Positions 11,125 to 23,000 of a DNA stretch of 36,392 nt are shown here, one piece after another. Origin of the DNA: Knufia peltigerae. Its lineage: Eukaryota > Ascomycota > Eurotiomycetes > Chaetothyriales > Trichomeriaceae. Below the pieces are notes generated by a model that saw only the letters and a program-made list of their open reading frames with translations, was not told the DNA's origin and did no database searches. Numbering within the stretch: the first letter of the stretch is position 1; each line of letters opens with the position of its first letter. The DNA lies in NCBI GenBank assembly GCA_030247855.1, contig JAPDRN010000211.1, forward strand, positions 1-36,392. Reading direction: 5' to 3'. The position numbers were made by a program, and so were the translations under genes.

Positions 11125-14071
11125 TCACATATTCAACTTGATCAACCCTTCCACCCATCTCTTCGCATCAACACCAACACCTTCACTCACACCCTTTGCG
11201 TTGGTCGCGCCGATGCCGCCGCTGCTACTATGTCCTTGCCCATGCTGACTCGATCCGCCGGTGTCACGAGCACGAGGCTGGTCACGAAGAAGCCATCTCC
11301 CTGATGATCCGCTACCTGCTGATTGTGCCCTGGATGTGTCTCTACCTCCACCACGTTCTTGTGATCTCCTCACCAAGACAGCCTCCTTGTCCAAGCTGGC
11401 CTCCACAGATGTCACATCGGTGGAAGTGCGACATTTCATCCACATAACCCACCACCCTCTGGCTGTCTTGACGGTACGTTCCAGGTCATCGGCATCAGCA
11501 CCCTGGCCTCGAGTACCTTGAACCGAACGAGTGGCAGCCCAAAGATTCAGAATGTGTGTATGCACGTTCAGGGATTCCACACGCGTCCAATCACTTTTGA
11601 CTAGTGCTGAAGTTGCCTTCTCTGAATTACTCGTGGATGACCCGATTGGGATCCCGAGCGTGTACCATGAGCCCGAAACAGTGATAGATCTACCTTTTGT
11701 GCGGTGCAAGCCTTCTGCTGCAAGACTGCCGGGGACGGGGATGTTCGGTATGGACAAGCGCAAGGTCATCTTGGCTGGATCATAGATCAAATCGTAAATT
11801 TCCGGCGGTTCATTCTGTGCTTGTTCTGGGGCCGAAGACTCGGAGGGAGGTAGTAGTGCTTCTCTGACGCGCTCCTTCCATCTTTCAGGATCAGTGCTCC
11901 GTAAGAGGCTTTTTTGAAGTGGTCCCAAGGTATGATGAATCGCCCGATAGAACCCTGGGACGGTAAGGTTTGGTGTGCGTAGCTGGAACAAGAAAACAAA
12001 AATGAACGGTTGGTGGACGTAGACCGCGACCTGGACCTTTTCATGTGTGACAGGCGATCGCTGTGCACCGTCGACTGAAGCAGCGGCACTGGTCTTGCCT
12101 TCCGCAGAATCCGACTTGACGTTCGTGCTGCTACGTCTTGATGAAGGTCGGTCTGCTTCTGCATGCATCAACTGCGTAATTCGCAAAGAAGACATCTCCA
12201 TTGTCAATGTTCGCAGGAAGATGCGGTTCGACTTGTTCCATGAAGGCGAAGCAGGTACTTGCTCAGTGTCCTGATCTTGTCCGGAGGGTCTTGCGGAGCC
12301 ATCATCTTCAAACTCAGCGTTCTCGAGATCACCAGACAGGCCGACAAGAAATTTTCCGATTGATTGTCCCAATCTCTGAACAAAAGGGGTTTCCTCATCG
12401 CTGACTTCAGGAGTAGGGTCAACCTCCTGCAGCTGCTCCTCCAGGTGGACTTGCGATTTTGAAGTGTCATCTTCGGTATCAGTGGTCGCTCCTCCCGTGT
12501 CCTTCCCAGCGCCGAACCCCTTTGGGTTCAAAGTCCAGCTTGACCCATATCCGAGACTCAGGTACTTTATCATGTTTTCTGTGCCGAATAAAGACCCTGA
12601 TTCCGCTTGGTTCTGGTTTGAACTTTCAGTGTGTTGATTACCTGGTTCTTGGGAAATTTCACTGGCTTTCGTGGTCGCTTCATTCAAAGAACGTTCCACC
12701 GCACTGACCAGAGGCGGCGGTATACCCGGAGGCGCTGCGTTGTTTTCTATAGCCTTCCGTCTGAGATCAGGAGCCTTGTACTTGGGTGATGCAATTTTTG
12801 GATGGACTTCTTCTTTTTGCTGTTGGTGACTCCGATTTGGATTCTGAGAAGATTTACTTCTTGCTTTTCTTGTCTTTCTCCGGCGCCTTGATCGGGACGT
12901 GGGATTGTCACCTACTCCATACGCCCCTTCGCCATGCATATAAATAGACTCCATCCATTTTGACACGGTGATCAGTGACCGTTTCGAAAGACCGCCGATC
13001 CCAGAGAATATGATCCCATCTTGGGCTCTTGGGTTTTCATCGTTCCCAAGCCAAGGTGCAGGATCAGTGGTTGCAAGTTTCGCTTGTGTCCCATTATCTT
13101 CCTGCTCGGCAAGTTCTGCGACAGGAGCATCCCCGTACCGCCCAACGATGAGATCTAGAAGGCCCTCAGTGCGACTAGCGAAACCTTCCAGGACCTCCCT
13201 TTCGCCGCTACCCCATTCTTCCTCGCCCACTCCCATCCCAAGTTCTCCTCCTCCGGAAAGCTTGACTGCATCGTAAAGATCCGCGGCTGGGTTCCCATGC
13301 AACAGGACATCCCAATTCCAGAAAAACCGAGTCCAGTATCGGTCCAACTGATCACAAAAGAGCCGTCTGTTATTCTCATGTTTTTTCCATAGTTCGGATA
13401 AAGAGGATGCATGGTGCAAAAGAAAGCCACGATATGCTTGAACTAGCTGAGCGACAAGTAGGTGGGATGGGGCTACCTCTCGCGACGAATACTCAATAGG
13501 AGCTGTAGCTCCGGTCTCATTTGATCTTCCATCGTTGCCCAGATTCGACGTTTTCCTGATGCTTTGGGTAGCTGCAGCTGTTGGCAATCTTGTGAGATCA
13601 ATCGAAGCAAGGATCCACCATTGAGGTTCGACTTCTTTGAGGACGACCCGCGCCTTTTCAGTCTCTATGGACTCTAATGGTGTCTCGCTCGAGAAGTTTC
13701 TGCCACAAACGAAAATCAGACGTGCTTGTCACAATTGCGGCCTTGAGGTAGGAAGGACTTCTGAACTCCTCGAGGGCGAAGAATATGATTGAGCTGCTGC
13801 CTACCTACTTCACAAAATTCACCATTCCCTGCGCCAGGCCAACTTGCCGTAGCCTTTCGTTTTGTCCTTCTCCTTCATGACGCTGATCCTCTTGTGCTAC
13901 AGTTCCTTCCTTCTGCTGGCGGCCAGGTCTCTCTTCAGGCTCTCGAGAATAGTAAAAGGCGATCTGGTCATGAAGGGTATCATCGGTAGGCCCGAGGGAT
14001 GGGTTGTAAATGGCAAGGTAAGACAATTGAGCTGGAATCACACGGTGCGTGCCGCTGTGGGTAGACATCAT
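11125..14071 (-). CDS. CCZ1: Vacuolar fusion protein CCZ1 homologue (Mon1-Ccz1 Rab7 GEF subunit)
   Basis: Predicted 945-aa protein in two exons, 14071-13809 and 13699-11125 (intron donor GTAGGT, acceptor CAG). In yeast Ccz1 pairs with Mon1 as the exchange factor for Ypt7/Rab7 on late endosomes, vacuoles and autophagosomes. The N-terminus carries the Ccz1 longin start, RVIPAQLSYLAIYNPSLGPT with LHDQIAFYYSR. Across the splice it continues NERLRQVGLAQGMVNFV-KNFSSETPLESIETEK and EPQWWILASIDLTRLP, all family-typical. A second conserved block, VAVYVHQPFIFVFLFQLRT with FYRAIHHTLGPLQKSLL, lies past the middle. Between them are long low-complexity, Ser/Glu/Arg-rich insertions (for example SRSRRRRKTRKARSK). 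The C-terminal WWVMWMKCR segment is also typical. Start may be Met1 or Met2. It lies downstream of RHO1 on the same strand. Confidence 0.9.
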
Positions 14072-15029
14072 CGAGGACGGTGTCGATGGAGACGCATGCT
14101 GGACTCAAAAGGCATCTCTGGGGCGTGGAATAATTGTAACTTGCGTCTTCTTCGCTCTTGACGGCGACACGGACGGCAGGCGCATGACGAGGATCGCTTT
14201 GCAACGAGTGGATGGATATCGCTTTCCTCGCAGTCATGACGAGGCTGCAAGCCCACGTGACATGACGTGCCGAATCTCAGCCTCGCGGAAACAGGCACGT
14301 GCTGCTCTAATGAGAGGTGAAATGCTACATGTAAACTGCAGCGAGTGTTCGTGAGACGCGATGAAGGCTACTCGTAAGTGATCAAATCGGCACACTGACT
14401 GCCATTCGGAGCGTGGTAGCATTGAAATCTCCCAACCGTTGGTGGACATAAGCCCGAATGGCCTTGTCTTGTGAATGATGTCAAGCTGAAGAAGTTGCAC
14501 GTACTCTTCGTCATTGGTTCGGGTTCAATATGAGGTCCTACTCGGCCAGGCAAGCATACAGCGGTGGTCTAAACCCTTTCATTGCTTATTGGGAGGAATT
14601 GTGTAGTACCAGGTGGTCGGGAGTATTGAGATTAGTGCTCATAGAATAGACGGAACCTAAAGCCTCAGGACACAACGCCGTGTATGGATTTCCTATTTCG
14701 ATGATGACTCGACATGTCTCGACTGTGAAACGCCGTCATGCTAGTAGTACCATCCGAGATTGCCCATTGTTTAGCCTCTGTGCAATTCTCCGTAGTGATT
14801 GCAATCAACCATCAACCCATCCTTCGCTCGATAAGGAAAACAAAACTAATGTATCAGCGCCGACAAAGCAGCACAATCAAGCCACCGATCCTGGCCCGGG
14901 TCGAAGCAAGAACAAGGGGGAGGTGTGGTGTTGGATGGATAACAGCACCCGTTGGTGATATCCTGGTATAGAGCTTGGGGGAGCTCACTGGGTCCATCAA
15001 GATTTTGTCACAGGTTATTCAATGGTTGT
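14072..15029. other. Intergenic between RHO1 3' end and CCZ1 start
   Basis: 958 bases with only short non-protein-like frames on both strands. It must contain the RHO1 3' UTR and the CCZ1 promoter. I searched for tRNA-like arms and repeats and saw none. Confidence 0.6.
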
Positions 15030-15889
15030 TTACAAGATCAAGCACTTCTTGGACTTGCCCCTTCCTCTGGTCAACAAGGCGGCACGGGTCGCAGACTCAA
15101 AGACTTCGCGGACACCTTGGTTTGTCTTGGCCGAGCATTCGAGGTATTTGTAGGCACCAATCTTCTTACGAACTTCCTCACCCTATCATCATGGTTAGCG
15201 AGTGAACGGGATCATACTGACGACGGAAATAGCATACCTGCTCGGGTGTGACGGGTTTTTGAGACGTCTTGGCCAATTCTTCAATGGTCTTGGGGTCGTG
15301 TCGCAGATCGCACTTGCAGCCGACAAGGATGATGGGAAGGCCCTGGCAGAAATGGAGGACTTCGGAGATCCACTGGGTTTCGATATGTCAGCTTTGGTTG
15401 ATTCACTTATCAATGTAGCATCATGTACCTTCTCTTGAACGTTGTCGAGGGAATCAGGAGAGTCGATGGCAAAGCAGATCAGGATGACATGGGAATCAGG
15501 GTATGACAAAGGTCGAAGACGATCGTAATCTTCCTGACCAGCCGTATCCCATAAGGCCAATTCAACGTGTTTTCCATCAACCTCGACATCGGCAACGTAG
15601 TTCTCGAAGACAGTTGGAACGTAGACCTATTGAAAGCTTTTATCAGTATCGTGTTCATTGACCGACTCTTGAGCCATCTCTGAGAGAGCGTCGAGCCGGT
15701 GAGGTGATTAGGATGGAGGAAGGGCCGCGTACCTCAGGGAATGTTCCCTTGGAGAAGACACTATCGAGATCTTGGTCAGTGATACGATCGAATGGGTTGC
15801 AGAAGGAAGATAGATACTCACATCAACAAACATGTCTTTCCGCAGGCACCATCACCAACGATAACAAGCTTGCGACGGATCTCAGCCAT
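15030..15889 (-). CDS. RHO1: Rho1 small GTPase
   Basis: Complete 193-aa Rho-family GTPase, the fungal cell-wall integrity switch that activates glucan synthase and Pkc1 at the plasma membrane. Five exons: 15889-15822, 15760-15733 (only 28 nt), 15626-15429, 15372-15238 and 15182-15030. G1 P-loop GDGACGKT is at about residues 12-19, switch I contains YVPTVFENYVAD, and G3 is WDTAGQEDYDRLRPLSY. The guanine-specificity GCKCDL replaces NKxD as in Rho proteins, and G5 is ECSAKT. The Rho insert segment is DPKTIEELAKTSQKPVTPEQ. The tail RGKSKKCLIL ends in a CaaX box whose final Leu predicts geranylgeranylation. Length equals that of known fungal Rho1. It is single-strand neighbour to CCZ1. Identity as Rho1 rather than Rho2/3 rests on overall similarity. 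Confidence 0.97.
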
Positions 15890-18800
15890 GGCGGCTGCTG
15901 GTGTATTGGTCAGATAAGAAATCTAGGTAATAACAATAACCACGGTCAAGTCAAGGAAACCTTGGATTTCGCAAGGTTGGGGATGGGTGAAGTCGATGAT
16001 AGGGCGCGTAGATGGATGGAAAGACGAGAAGGTGTAAAGAGGTTGAGGGATGATGGTCAGGAAAAGGGCCTTTTCGGGGCAATTAAATGTGGATTTAGCT
16101 AAGACGTCCACGGGGGTCTGAGACTCTCGTGCTTGTAATAGACGAAGGGAAGAAAAGGATCTGGACGCACAGTTTGAAGGTAGACTCGAGGGAGGATCGA
16201 AGTCAAGTGTATTTAAAAGATGAGAATCGAAAGTCGAGATGAGGTATTATGAAGTCGGTCAGAGTTGTTGAAGGGAAAGGATGGATGATTGAACAACTGC
16301 GCAGAGGTGAGTGAATGATGAGTGAGTGAGTGGCATGCGCATTAGAGACAGCCGAATCAGGGCACACAACAGCGCAGACGAAACAGGCTCAAGGCGAACG
16401 CCAATTCTTGCCCCGAGCAACGGCCTTGTTGGGGGGCCACATGGGCTGCTAGGCCCTCGTAATGCCAGGGTCTACGTAGCATTAGGCGTTACTCCAGGCT
16501 ACTCAGGCGTGTTTTTAGGTATCTTGATAGACCCTGATAGACCTGCAGAGTATTTTATCACCTCCTTGACCGCCCTTCGCCCTGCATTATTGATCTGTCC
16601 ATCATCCACACTGTTGCCTACAGTCCTTATCTCTCTGACCTGACAACCCGCGCTTTCTCTTGGTCTCCGTCGATTGGCGCTTTATGTACGGAATACACGC
16701 AAAGGCGTCGCCGTGTACGGCATACCCTACTAAGCATCGTCGATTTTCCTCCATACCTATCTGTGACCGAGTACGGCGTATCATCGTCTTAACCTCATAC
16801 TCCCCTCCCTCCAACAATTGTCGACCTCATTGTCTCCATCCTCCCAGCGATTTCAGCATATGTGCAGGACGGCTCGGTTGGTCTGACGCTGGGGCGGCAG
16901 AAATGGTGCCACGCGTCTTTCCCGCTGCTGCACATCATCCTTTACGCCCGGCTCTAGCCATCTGTTTCGTGTTGACGGAGTACACGGGCGCCAAGGTTCA
17001 TTGCCCCAGCAGCCTGATGCGCCTGAGCAGCCTACCAAACATCGGAAAGAGAATCTTGAAACACCCTATTACGGTACTACCCGTTGAAATCTACTGACTA
17101 TGCAGAGATTCCCGAACACAAGTGTGTAGACAGTCTGTCCATGAGTGCCATAATTAATCTTCATCAAGATCTCATCTCTCTTCACCTGGGAGCTTGGGAA
17201 TTTCAGCTGTGATGGGCCTCGGAAGTACTCCCTGCACAACATCCTTGTACATGTTTGCCACTGGGTGATCGGACCTCCAGTTCACGAGACCGACCAGGTT
17301 GTACAAACTGGATCTCGCCAACGATGCTTATCATGCGTACGCCATGTCCAGATACGAGTACACACCACTCTTTGAGCCCTACTCCGAACAGTACTTGTCG
17401 TTTCCTTCCTCATTGTCCACACCTCTCAAGCGGAGAAAAAGTCGACACGTTCAGCCGAACGGAGGCTCGGCCTAGTTGTCCGGGTCACAGATGATCTTCA
17501 CCGGCTGACGAACAAGCCTTGCAACGCCCAGCCAGTGGTTCCTGACGCGTTTCCGCGTCCCCGCGTGTTTGCATTCAGCTTTGATCCTCGTACTGTACAG
17601 GTCTCTCAAAGTCTTACCAGCATCCGTATTGCACCTATTGCGCTTCGGGAAGTCTCACCATCCAAGGCTTGCGGTAAAGGTCTGGCAAGACAATGTAGGG
17701 CTTTAGATTGTACTTTTGACACGCCAAGCAACACCCTGATCCTTTCTTTTCCCCCAAAGACCCGTTGAAGCGCATACCATTGTTAATTTTACGCAGCCGA
17801 TACTTGCATGGCTTTCGTGTGCCTGAAGGCTGAGCATCTTGTTCCACACCAGAGGACGGGATCGCTCCTTCGACTTCAGAGTTGCCATGCGATCCTGGCC
17901 GAGAATCTAAAGTCTGCCAGGACTCTTTCTTTGGCATTTCGTCGTGGTTTTTGGCGCATGCTGCTCTTCAATTCCAAGGAGAGATTCCTTATACTAAGGG
18001 TGATTGCAGCAGTCTCATCCACTAACATATCGGCTAACATCGTTTCATTCTTCTCGGAGCAGTGTTAGGATCCATCCATCTGGGTGCTGCCTTCGTTTCA
18101 TTACTTGGAGGGCATGGAGCTGAAGTCGTGAGAAAATCGTTGGCACACGCATACTATGTGTTGTTGATCAATCTTGACCAAGCTTGCCATGTGAGTGGCG
18201 AAGCAGGGGTTGAACCTGCTATGTACATTGTTATCGAGTGCCATGAACGAACAACAAGGGATTGTTCTCCGCCAAGGTAATCAATCGGTGATTGACATCT
18301 TGGGCGTATCTTGGGGTAAACTGGCTTGTGAGTCTTCTCGTGATAATGTAAATCCTAGTTGTCCGCTCTGGATATGGCGCAAGAGTGTCTATATACGTGC
18401 CGATATCGATTGAGAAACTGGAGATGCAGCGGTGCGCCTATTCAGATGAGCCCGAAGTCAAATCAAACCCTCCATTCGCTCGACTGGTTTCGGGCTTGTC
18501 ACGTGATGGCTTGGTTGAGGTCTTGCTGGCAAAACTACCTGACTTACGCTTCAAAGCCACAAGGTTGTGTCATTTCTTTTGTCAACTTTTTGAGGCTGGC
18601 AAAGCATTCCTTGCCAGATGAAGGCTATACTGTTGTTCTTAACAGGCGTATTTCCCAGTCTGCCATGTGCTTATGACGACCAGTAGCAGAAGTCCCTCAG
18701 GGTTGAGCCGAGGCAGGTAGCTTGCGAACTCGACCAGAAAAAAAGCTCAGCCATCTCACTATATAACACTGGGCGAAATTCTCATTCTTCACCGCACCAG

Positions 18801-20069
18801 CGCTGCCACCCAGATCTGGATAGCGGCGCTGCAAGTTTTGCACCTACGAGCTGTATAATATGGGGACAGAGACGTGCCCCCCCCACAGCTTTCACGGTTC
18901 CGTCTTACCGGTGTTCATGGATGGGTACAGACTGCATTACCCAGGTATCTTAGCTCCAAGCTTTTCAGTCAATCACCTTGTTCTGGAGACCGTCAACAGG
19001 AGAAGAGCTTATGGCCATCAAGATTGCTCCTTGTGGATAGGATGTGCTGGTGAAAGCCACTCCTTCCCAAGAACTCCCCACGTCCGCGCGATAAATGCCT
19101 CATAGTAACCAAACATAGCCTACTGGTTGCGCATTGCTGCCAACATGTGGGATTTACTGTGCAGCGCTTGATTAGGGAGAGGACTGAAAGAAGGGAGCAT
19201 GCTGCTATCCTCCGAGTTTGCTTGAGACCATTCGAATAAGTATATACCGAGAGTCAAGCATAAGCGAAAATCGCTCCACAAACAAGGGACCACTTGCAGG
19301 ACGACAGGGTGGTCGGTCATATCTCTGCGACCTTTATCTGGATATCCCATCTGCCTCGCACAAAGCTATACGCAGACGTAAGCGTGATTTTCCAGGACAA
19401 ACACCAATCGTGGACATTTTGCTCAGACCCACGGAAGCTAGGACCCCAGGACTTTATTTTACTGAAGTCAAATGCGAAAGAAATCGATGGTGTCGCTCGC
19501 CATAGCCACAATCTTCCACTGGCACTTCTCCTGCGCATCCCACGCCTGATCGACTGTACCTACTTGCCTTGACCTTCCAATTGAAGTCAAGATTGAGGCA
19601 TTTTCCATGCTGCCCATTGTGGAGGTACGAGTCCTTTCCCCATTGTCTCTTCTGATCTATGTTTCAAGTTCAACAGACTTGCTAGTCTGTGCGTAATCCA
19701 ATCTCATGGTGGCTTGTTTGCTGCCAACTGGTCCGGGCGAACTTGGTCGTCGCATGGCCAGGCAGGCCTCAGTGTGACTTCAACCCTCATGCCCACGCGA
19801 GTTTTCCTTTGGCGTGGTGGAGCTTCATGAGTGTACCTTTTGTCCAGAAAGGAGAATTTACGCACATACATGGCTGTGAGGACGCCCTTCAGGACAGGGT
19901 TAATGGCAAAAATAGTAAGTATCCCACGTGCTGGCTAAGTAACCATATATCAAGGCGAGTCGATGCCCCTTGCTGCTCCTGAAAAAATCACTTCCTTGAT
20001 CTCCTTTCCACAGGCGTCTCCCACTCTTTGATTCTGCGTCTCTCCCCCTCCCAACCCACCGCTGTCAAA
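15890..20069. other. Gene-poor 4.2 kb region, no convincing gene
   Basis: This is the longest stretch without a recognised gene. The RHO1-proximal 400 bases are presumably its promoter and 5' UTR. The rest carries many short frames on both strands with no family motif. Three items deserve notice and are treated as findings: a 68-codon open frame at 17269-17475, a possible two-exon small gene at 18243-18621, and a tRNA-like arm on the minus strand at 18196-18274. I see no terminal inverted repeats, LTRs or reverse transcriptase motifs, and no obvious AT-rich blocks of the kind left by repeat-induced point mutation. Confidence 0.6.
18243..18621 (+). CDS. Candidate small two-exon gene, unsupported by homology
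   Basis: Tentative 111-aa protein. Exon 1 is 18243-18315, from ATG in CCATGAACG; exon 2 is 18359-18621, joined over a 43-nt intron with a GTAAAC donor and TAG acceptor. The joined reading would begin MNEQQGIVLRQGNQSVIDIL and later read FARLVSGLSRDGLVEVLLAK, which has ordinary protein composition with amphipathic helices. Against it: no family is recognised, the intron is at the short end, its branch site is poor, and frames of this length arise by chance in about 50% GC DNA. No signal peptide or TM segment is seen. Treat as a hypothesis only. Confidence 0.2.
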
Positions 20070-23000
20070 ATGGTGGTCGTAGATGAATTCGAAGGTGGCC
20101 CGGAGAAGGATTTTGCCATCATCTCTCCCAAAGAAATCGATGATGAGGGCCTTCCTCCCGATCTCGCTGCAAGTCGTCGCATTCGATACATCGACGACGA
20201 TGAAGAAGCAATGGGCGCTGCTGGCCCCTCTCGCCAACTCCGAAGGCGAGATTCCACATTCTCTGTGCACTCGTTATCGAGCGTGCGAAGTGGTCGCACG
20301 ATTGACCCTTCCCTTGCCCTCCCCGTTCAATATCGGACCTTGAGCTATACGATCGCCAATGCAGACGAAGCTGCCGCTGCCAAAACAAAGGATGCGCGAG
20401 AGAAAGCTGCCATCGGTACAGTGATACCATGCGCCAGATACAACAGCCTGCTAACAAGAGGTAGATATCGAAGGTCTTGAGTGGCACATGGTCAACACTG
20501 AAGAGGTCTGCAAGCGACTGAAGACATCTCTGCAGTCTGGCCTATCTGCCTTTGAAGTCAAAGAAAAAATGACTGAATTTGGTCGCAATGTCCCATCTCC
20601 ACCACCGTCAAGATTGGCACAAAAGATATTTGGCTACTTCTTTGGCGGCTTCGGGTCCATTCTGCTCATTGGCGGTATCCTCGTCATGATCTCGTGGAAA
20701 CCTCTAGGCCAACCACCTGCACCAGCAAACCTGGCACTCGGTATTGTACTGTTTGCAGTCTTCGCAATCCAGGCCGCATTCAACGCATGGCAGGACTTCT
20801 CATCATCGCGAGTCATGAACAGCATCACCGGCATGTTGCCAGAGGACTGTAATGTCTTGCGTGATGGAGGCAGGCACACTATCCAAGCCCCAGAGGTTGT
20901 TCCTGGAGATATCCTCTTCTTCAAAGCTGGCAACAAGCTCCCTGCAGATGTCCGTTTCGTCGAGGTTTCTTCAGACGCCAAATTCGATCGAAGTATTTTG
21001 ACAGGAGAATCACTCCCACTACCTGCCGTTGTCGATTCTTCCGAGCAGAATTACCTGGAGACTCGATGCATCGGTATGCAGGGTACGCACTGTACTTCTG
21101 GAAGTGGTGTCGGCGTCGTCGTCAGTACGGGAGACAACACAGTCTTCGGCCATATCGCCAAATTGACCAGTCAGCCATCCACAGGACGGACTACACTCCA
21201 GAAGGAGGTTCTCCGCTTCGTCATCATCATTGTCTCTCTGATGGTCGCAATGAACATCATAGTCATTGCCGTCTGGGCTGGCTACATCCGACACGCCCAT
21301 CCAAACTTTATCAATGTCCCAACACTGATTGTCGACATTGTCAGTGTCGCCATCGCATTCGTTCCGGAAGGCCTTCCCATTGCTCTGACAGCATCGCTGA
21401 CCATCACGGCCAATATCATGAAGAAGAACAATATCCTCTGCAAATCACTCAAGACAGTAGAGACCCTCGGCTCGGTCTCTGTTCTTCTCTCCGACAAGAC
21501 AGGCACGCTTACGAAGAATCTGATGGTCGTCACAGACTGCCTGGTTGGCTTCAGCACGCTGACGGCGACTGAAGCCGTGAACGAAGTCCTTGACGAAAAA
21601 TCCGAGGGTTGCCGCAAAAAAGCCCTCGACCAACTCAGAATTGTGTCGGCTGTGTGTAACGCTGGCGAATTCGACCCGACTACACTTCACCTCCCTCTCG
21701 CTCAACAGAGGATAATCGCAGATGCCACCGACCAGGCTATCTTGAGATTGTCAGAAAGCCTAGGCCGTGTTACAGAATCTCGAGACATGTGGCGGAAGAG
21801 GTTCGATCTTGCATTCAATTCGAAAAACAAATTTGCCTTACGAGTATCTTCTGCCGTTTCCGTGGCTGCAGCGGCAATGGCCATGGGCACCGACGAAAAC
21901 GCGGCTTTTAATATTGAGCGTGATATGCTCTTGATGATCAAAGGTGCCCCAGACATCCTCTTGCCTCGGTGTTCTACATATGTTGGGGAGGATGGCGAAG
22001 TTCACGAGCTCGATGAAGGCGTCCGCGCCTCGATCGAGGCAACCAAGGATGCGTGGTCGAGCCAGGGCAAGCGTGTTCTGCTCATCGCTCGAAAGCCTCT
22101 TCATGGTGACATGGTCAAAACGGATCCTAGTAGCAACGACTTCGAAGCCGAGGCGATCCAGCACTCTCGTTCAGGACTTACCCTCATCTCTCTGGTCGGC
22201 ATAGTCGACCCGCCGCGCGACGAAGTACCCAGTGTCATCGAAACGCTCCGCAGAGCAGGGATCCGAACGATGATGGTCACGGGAGACTTTAAGCTCACAG
22301 CCCAAGCCATCGCCAGATCGTGCGGGATCATCACCGTCCCCGACGCCCAGGTCCACACGGTGGCAAACCTACCTCGTTTCCCGCCGCAAGAAGTCGAAAG
22401 CAGCACCAAGTTGCCTCTGTCGTCGAGATTCTCCATGTCCCGAGCGCCGACGAAGACGACTCTCCTGCCGGCCGAGAAGAAGGCCATCGTCCTCACCGGT
22501 CCTGAGCTCATAACGCTACTCCCGCACCAATGGCACGCCCTGACGACACTGTACACCGAGATTGTCTTCTCGCGGACCACGCCGGACCAGAAGCTGCGCA
22601 TCGTGCGCGAATTCCAGTCGCGGCGGTTCGTCGTGGCCATGACGGGCGACGGCGTCAACGACGCACCCAGCCTGAAACAAGCCGACATTGGCATCGCGCC
22701 GTCGTCCGGGTCCGACATCGCCATCGAGGCCTCGGATATGGTCTTGTTGGACTCGTTCTCGGCCATCCCAGAAGCCGTGCTGTACGGGCGCGTCGTGTTT
22801 GACAATCTGAAGAAGACCATTGCCTACCTGCTGCCTGCCGGCTCGTTCGCCGAGTTCTGGCCCGTCATGACGAGCGTGGTGTTTGGCCTGCCCCAAGTGC
22901 TGTCCAGTTTCCTCATGATCATCATCTGTTGTTTCACGGATTGCGTGACGGCGACGATGCTGGCGTACGAGACGCCCGAGGCCGACGTCATGCTCCGCCC

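Noticed and set aside
16660..17097. 145-codon open frame on the plus strand
   Set aside because: Composition is irregular, no motif is recognised, and no flanking exon could be proposed; most likely chance.
17635..17937. 100-codon open frame on the minus strand
   Set aside because: Contains a few cysteines and a plausible C-terminus but no family motif, splice partner or promoter context.
18196..18274. Functional tRNA gene on the minus strand
   Set aside because: The T-arm and acceptor stem can be drawn, but there is no A box, no GG-containing D-loop and no 5-7-5 anticodon arm, so I did not annotate a tRNA.
15890..20069. Degenerate transposon explaining the gene-poor gap
   Set aside because: I found no terminal repeats, transposase or polymerase motifs, or AT-rich RIP-like blocks, so there is no positive support.
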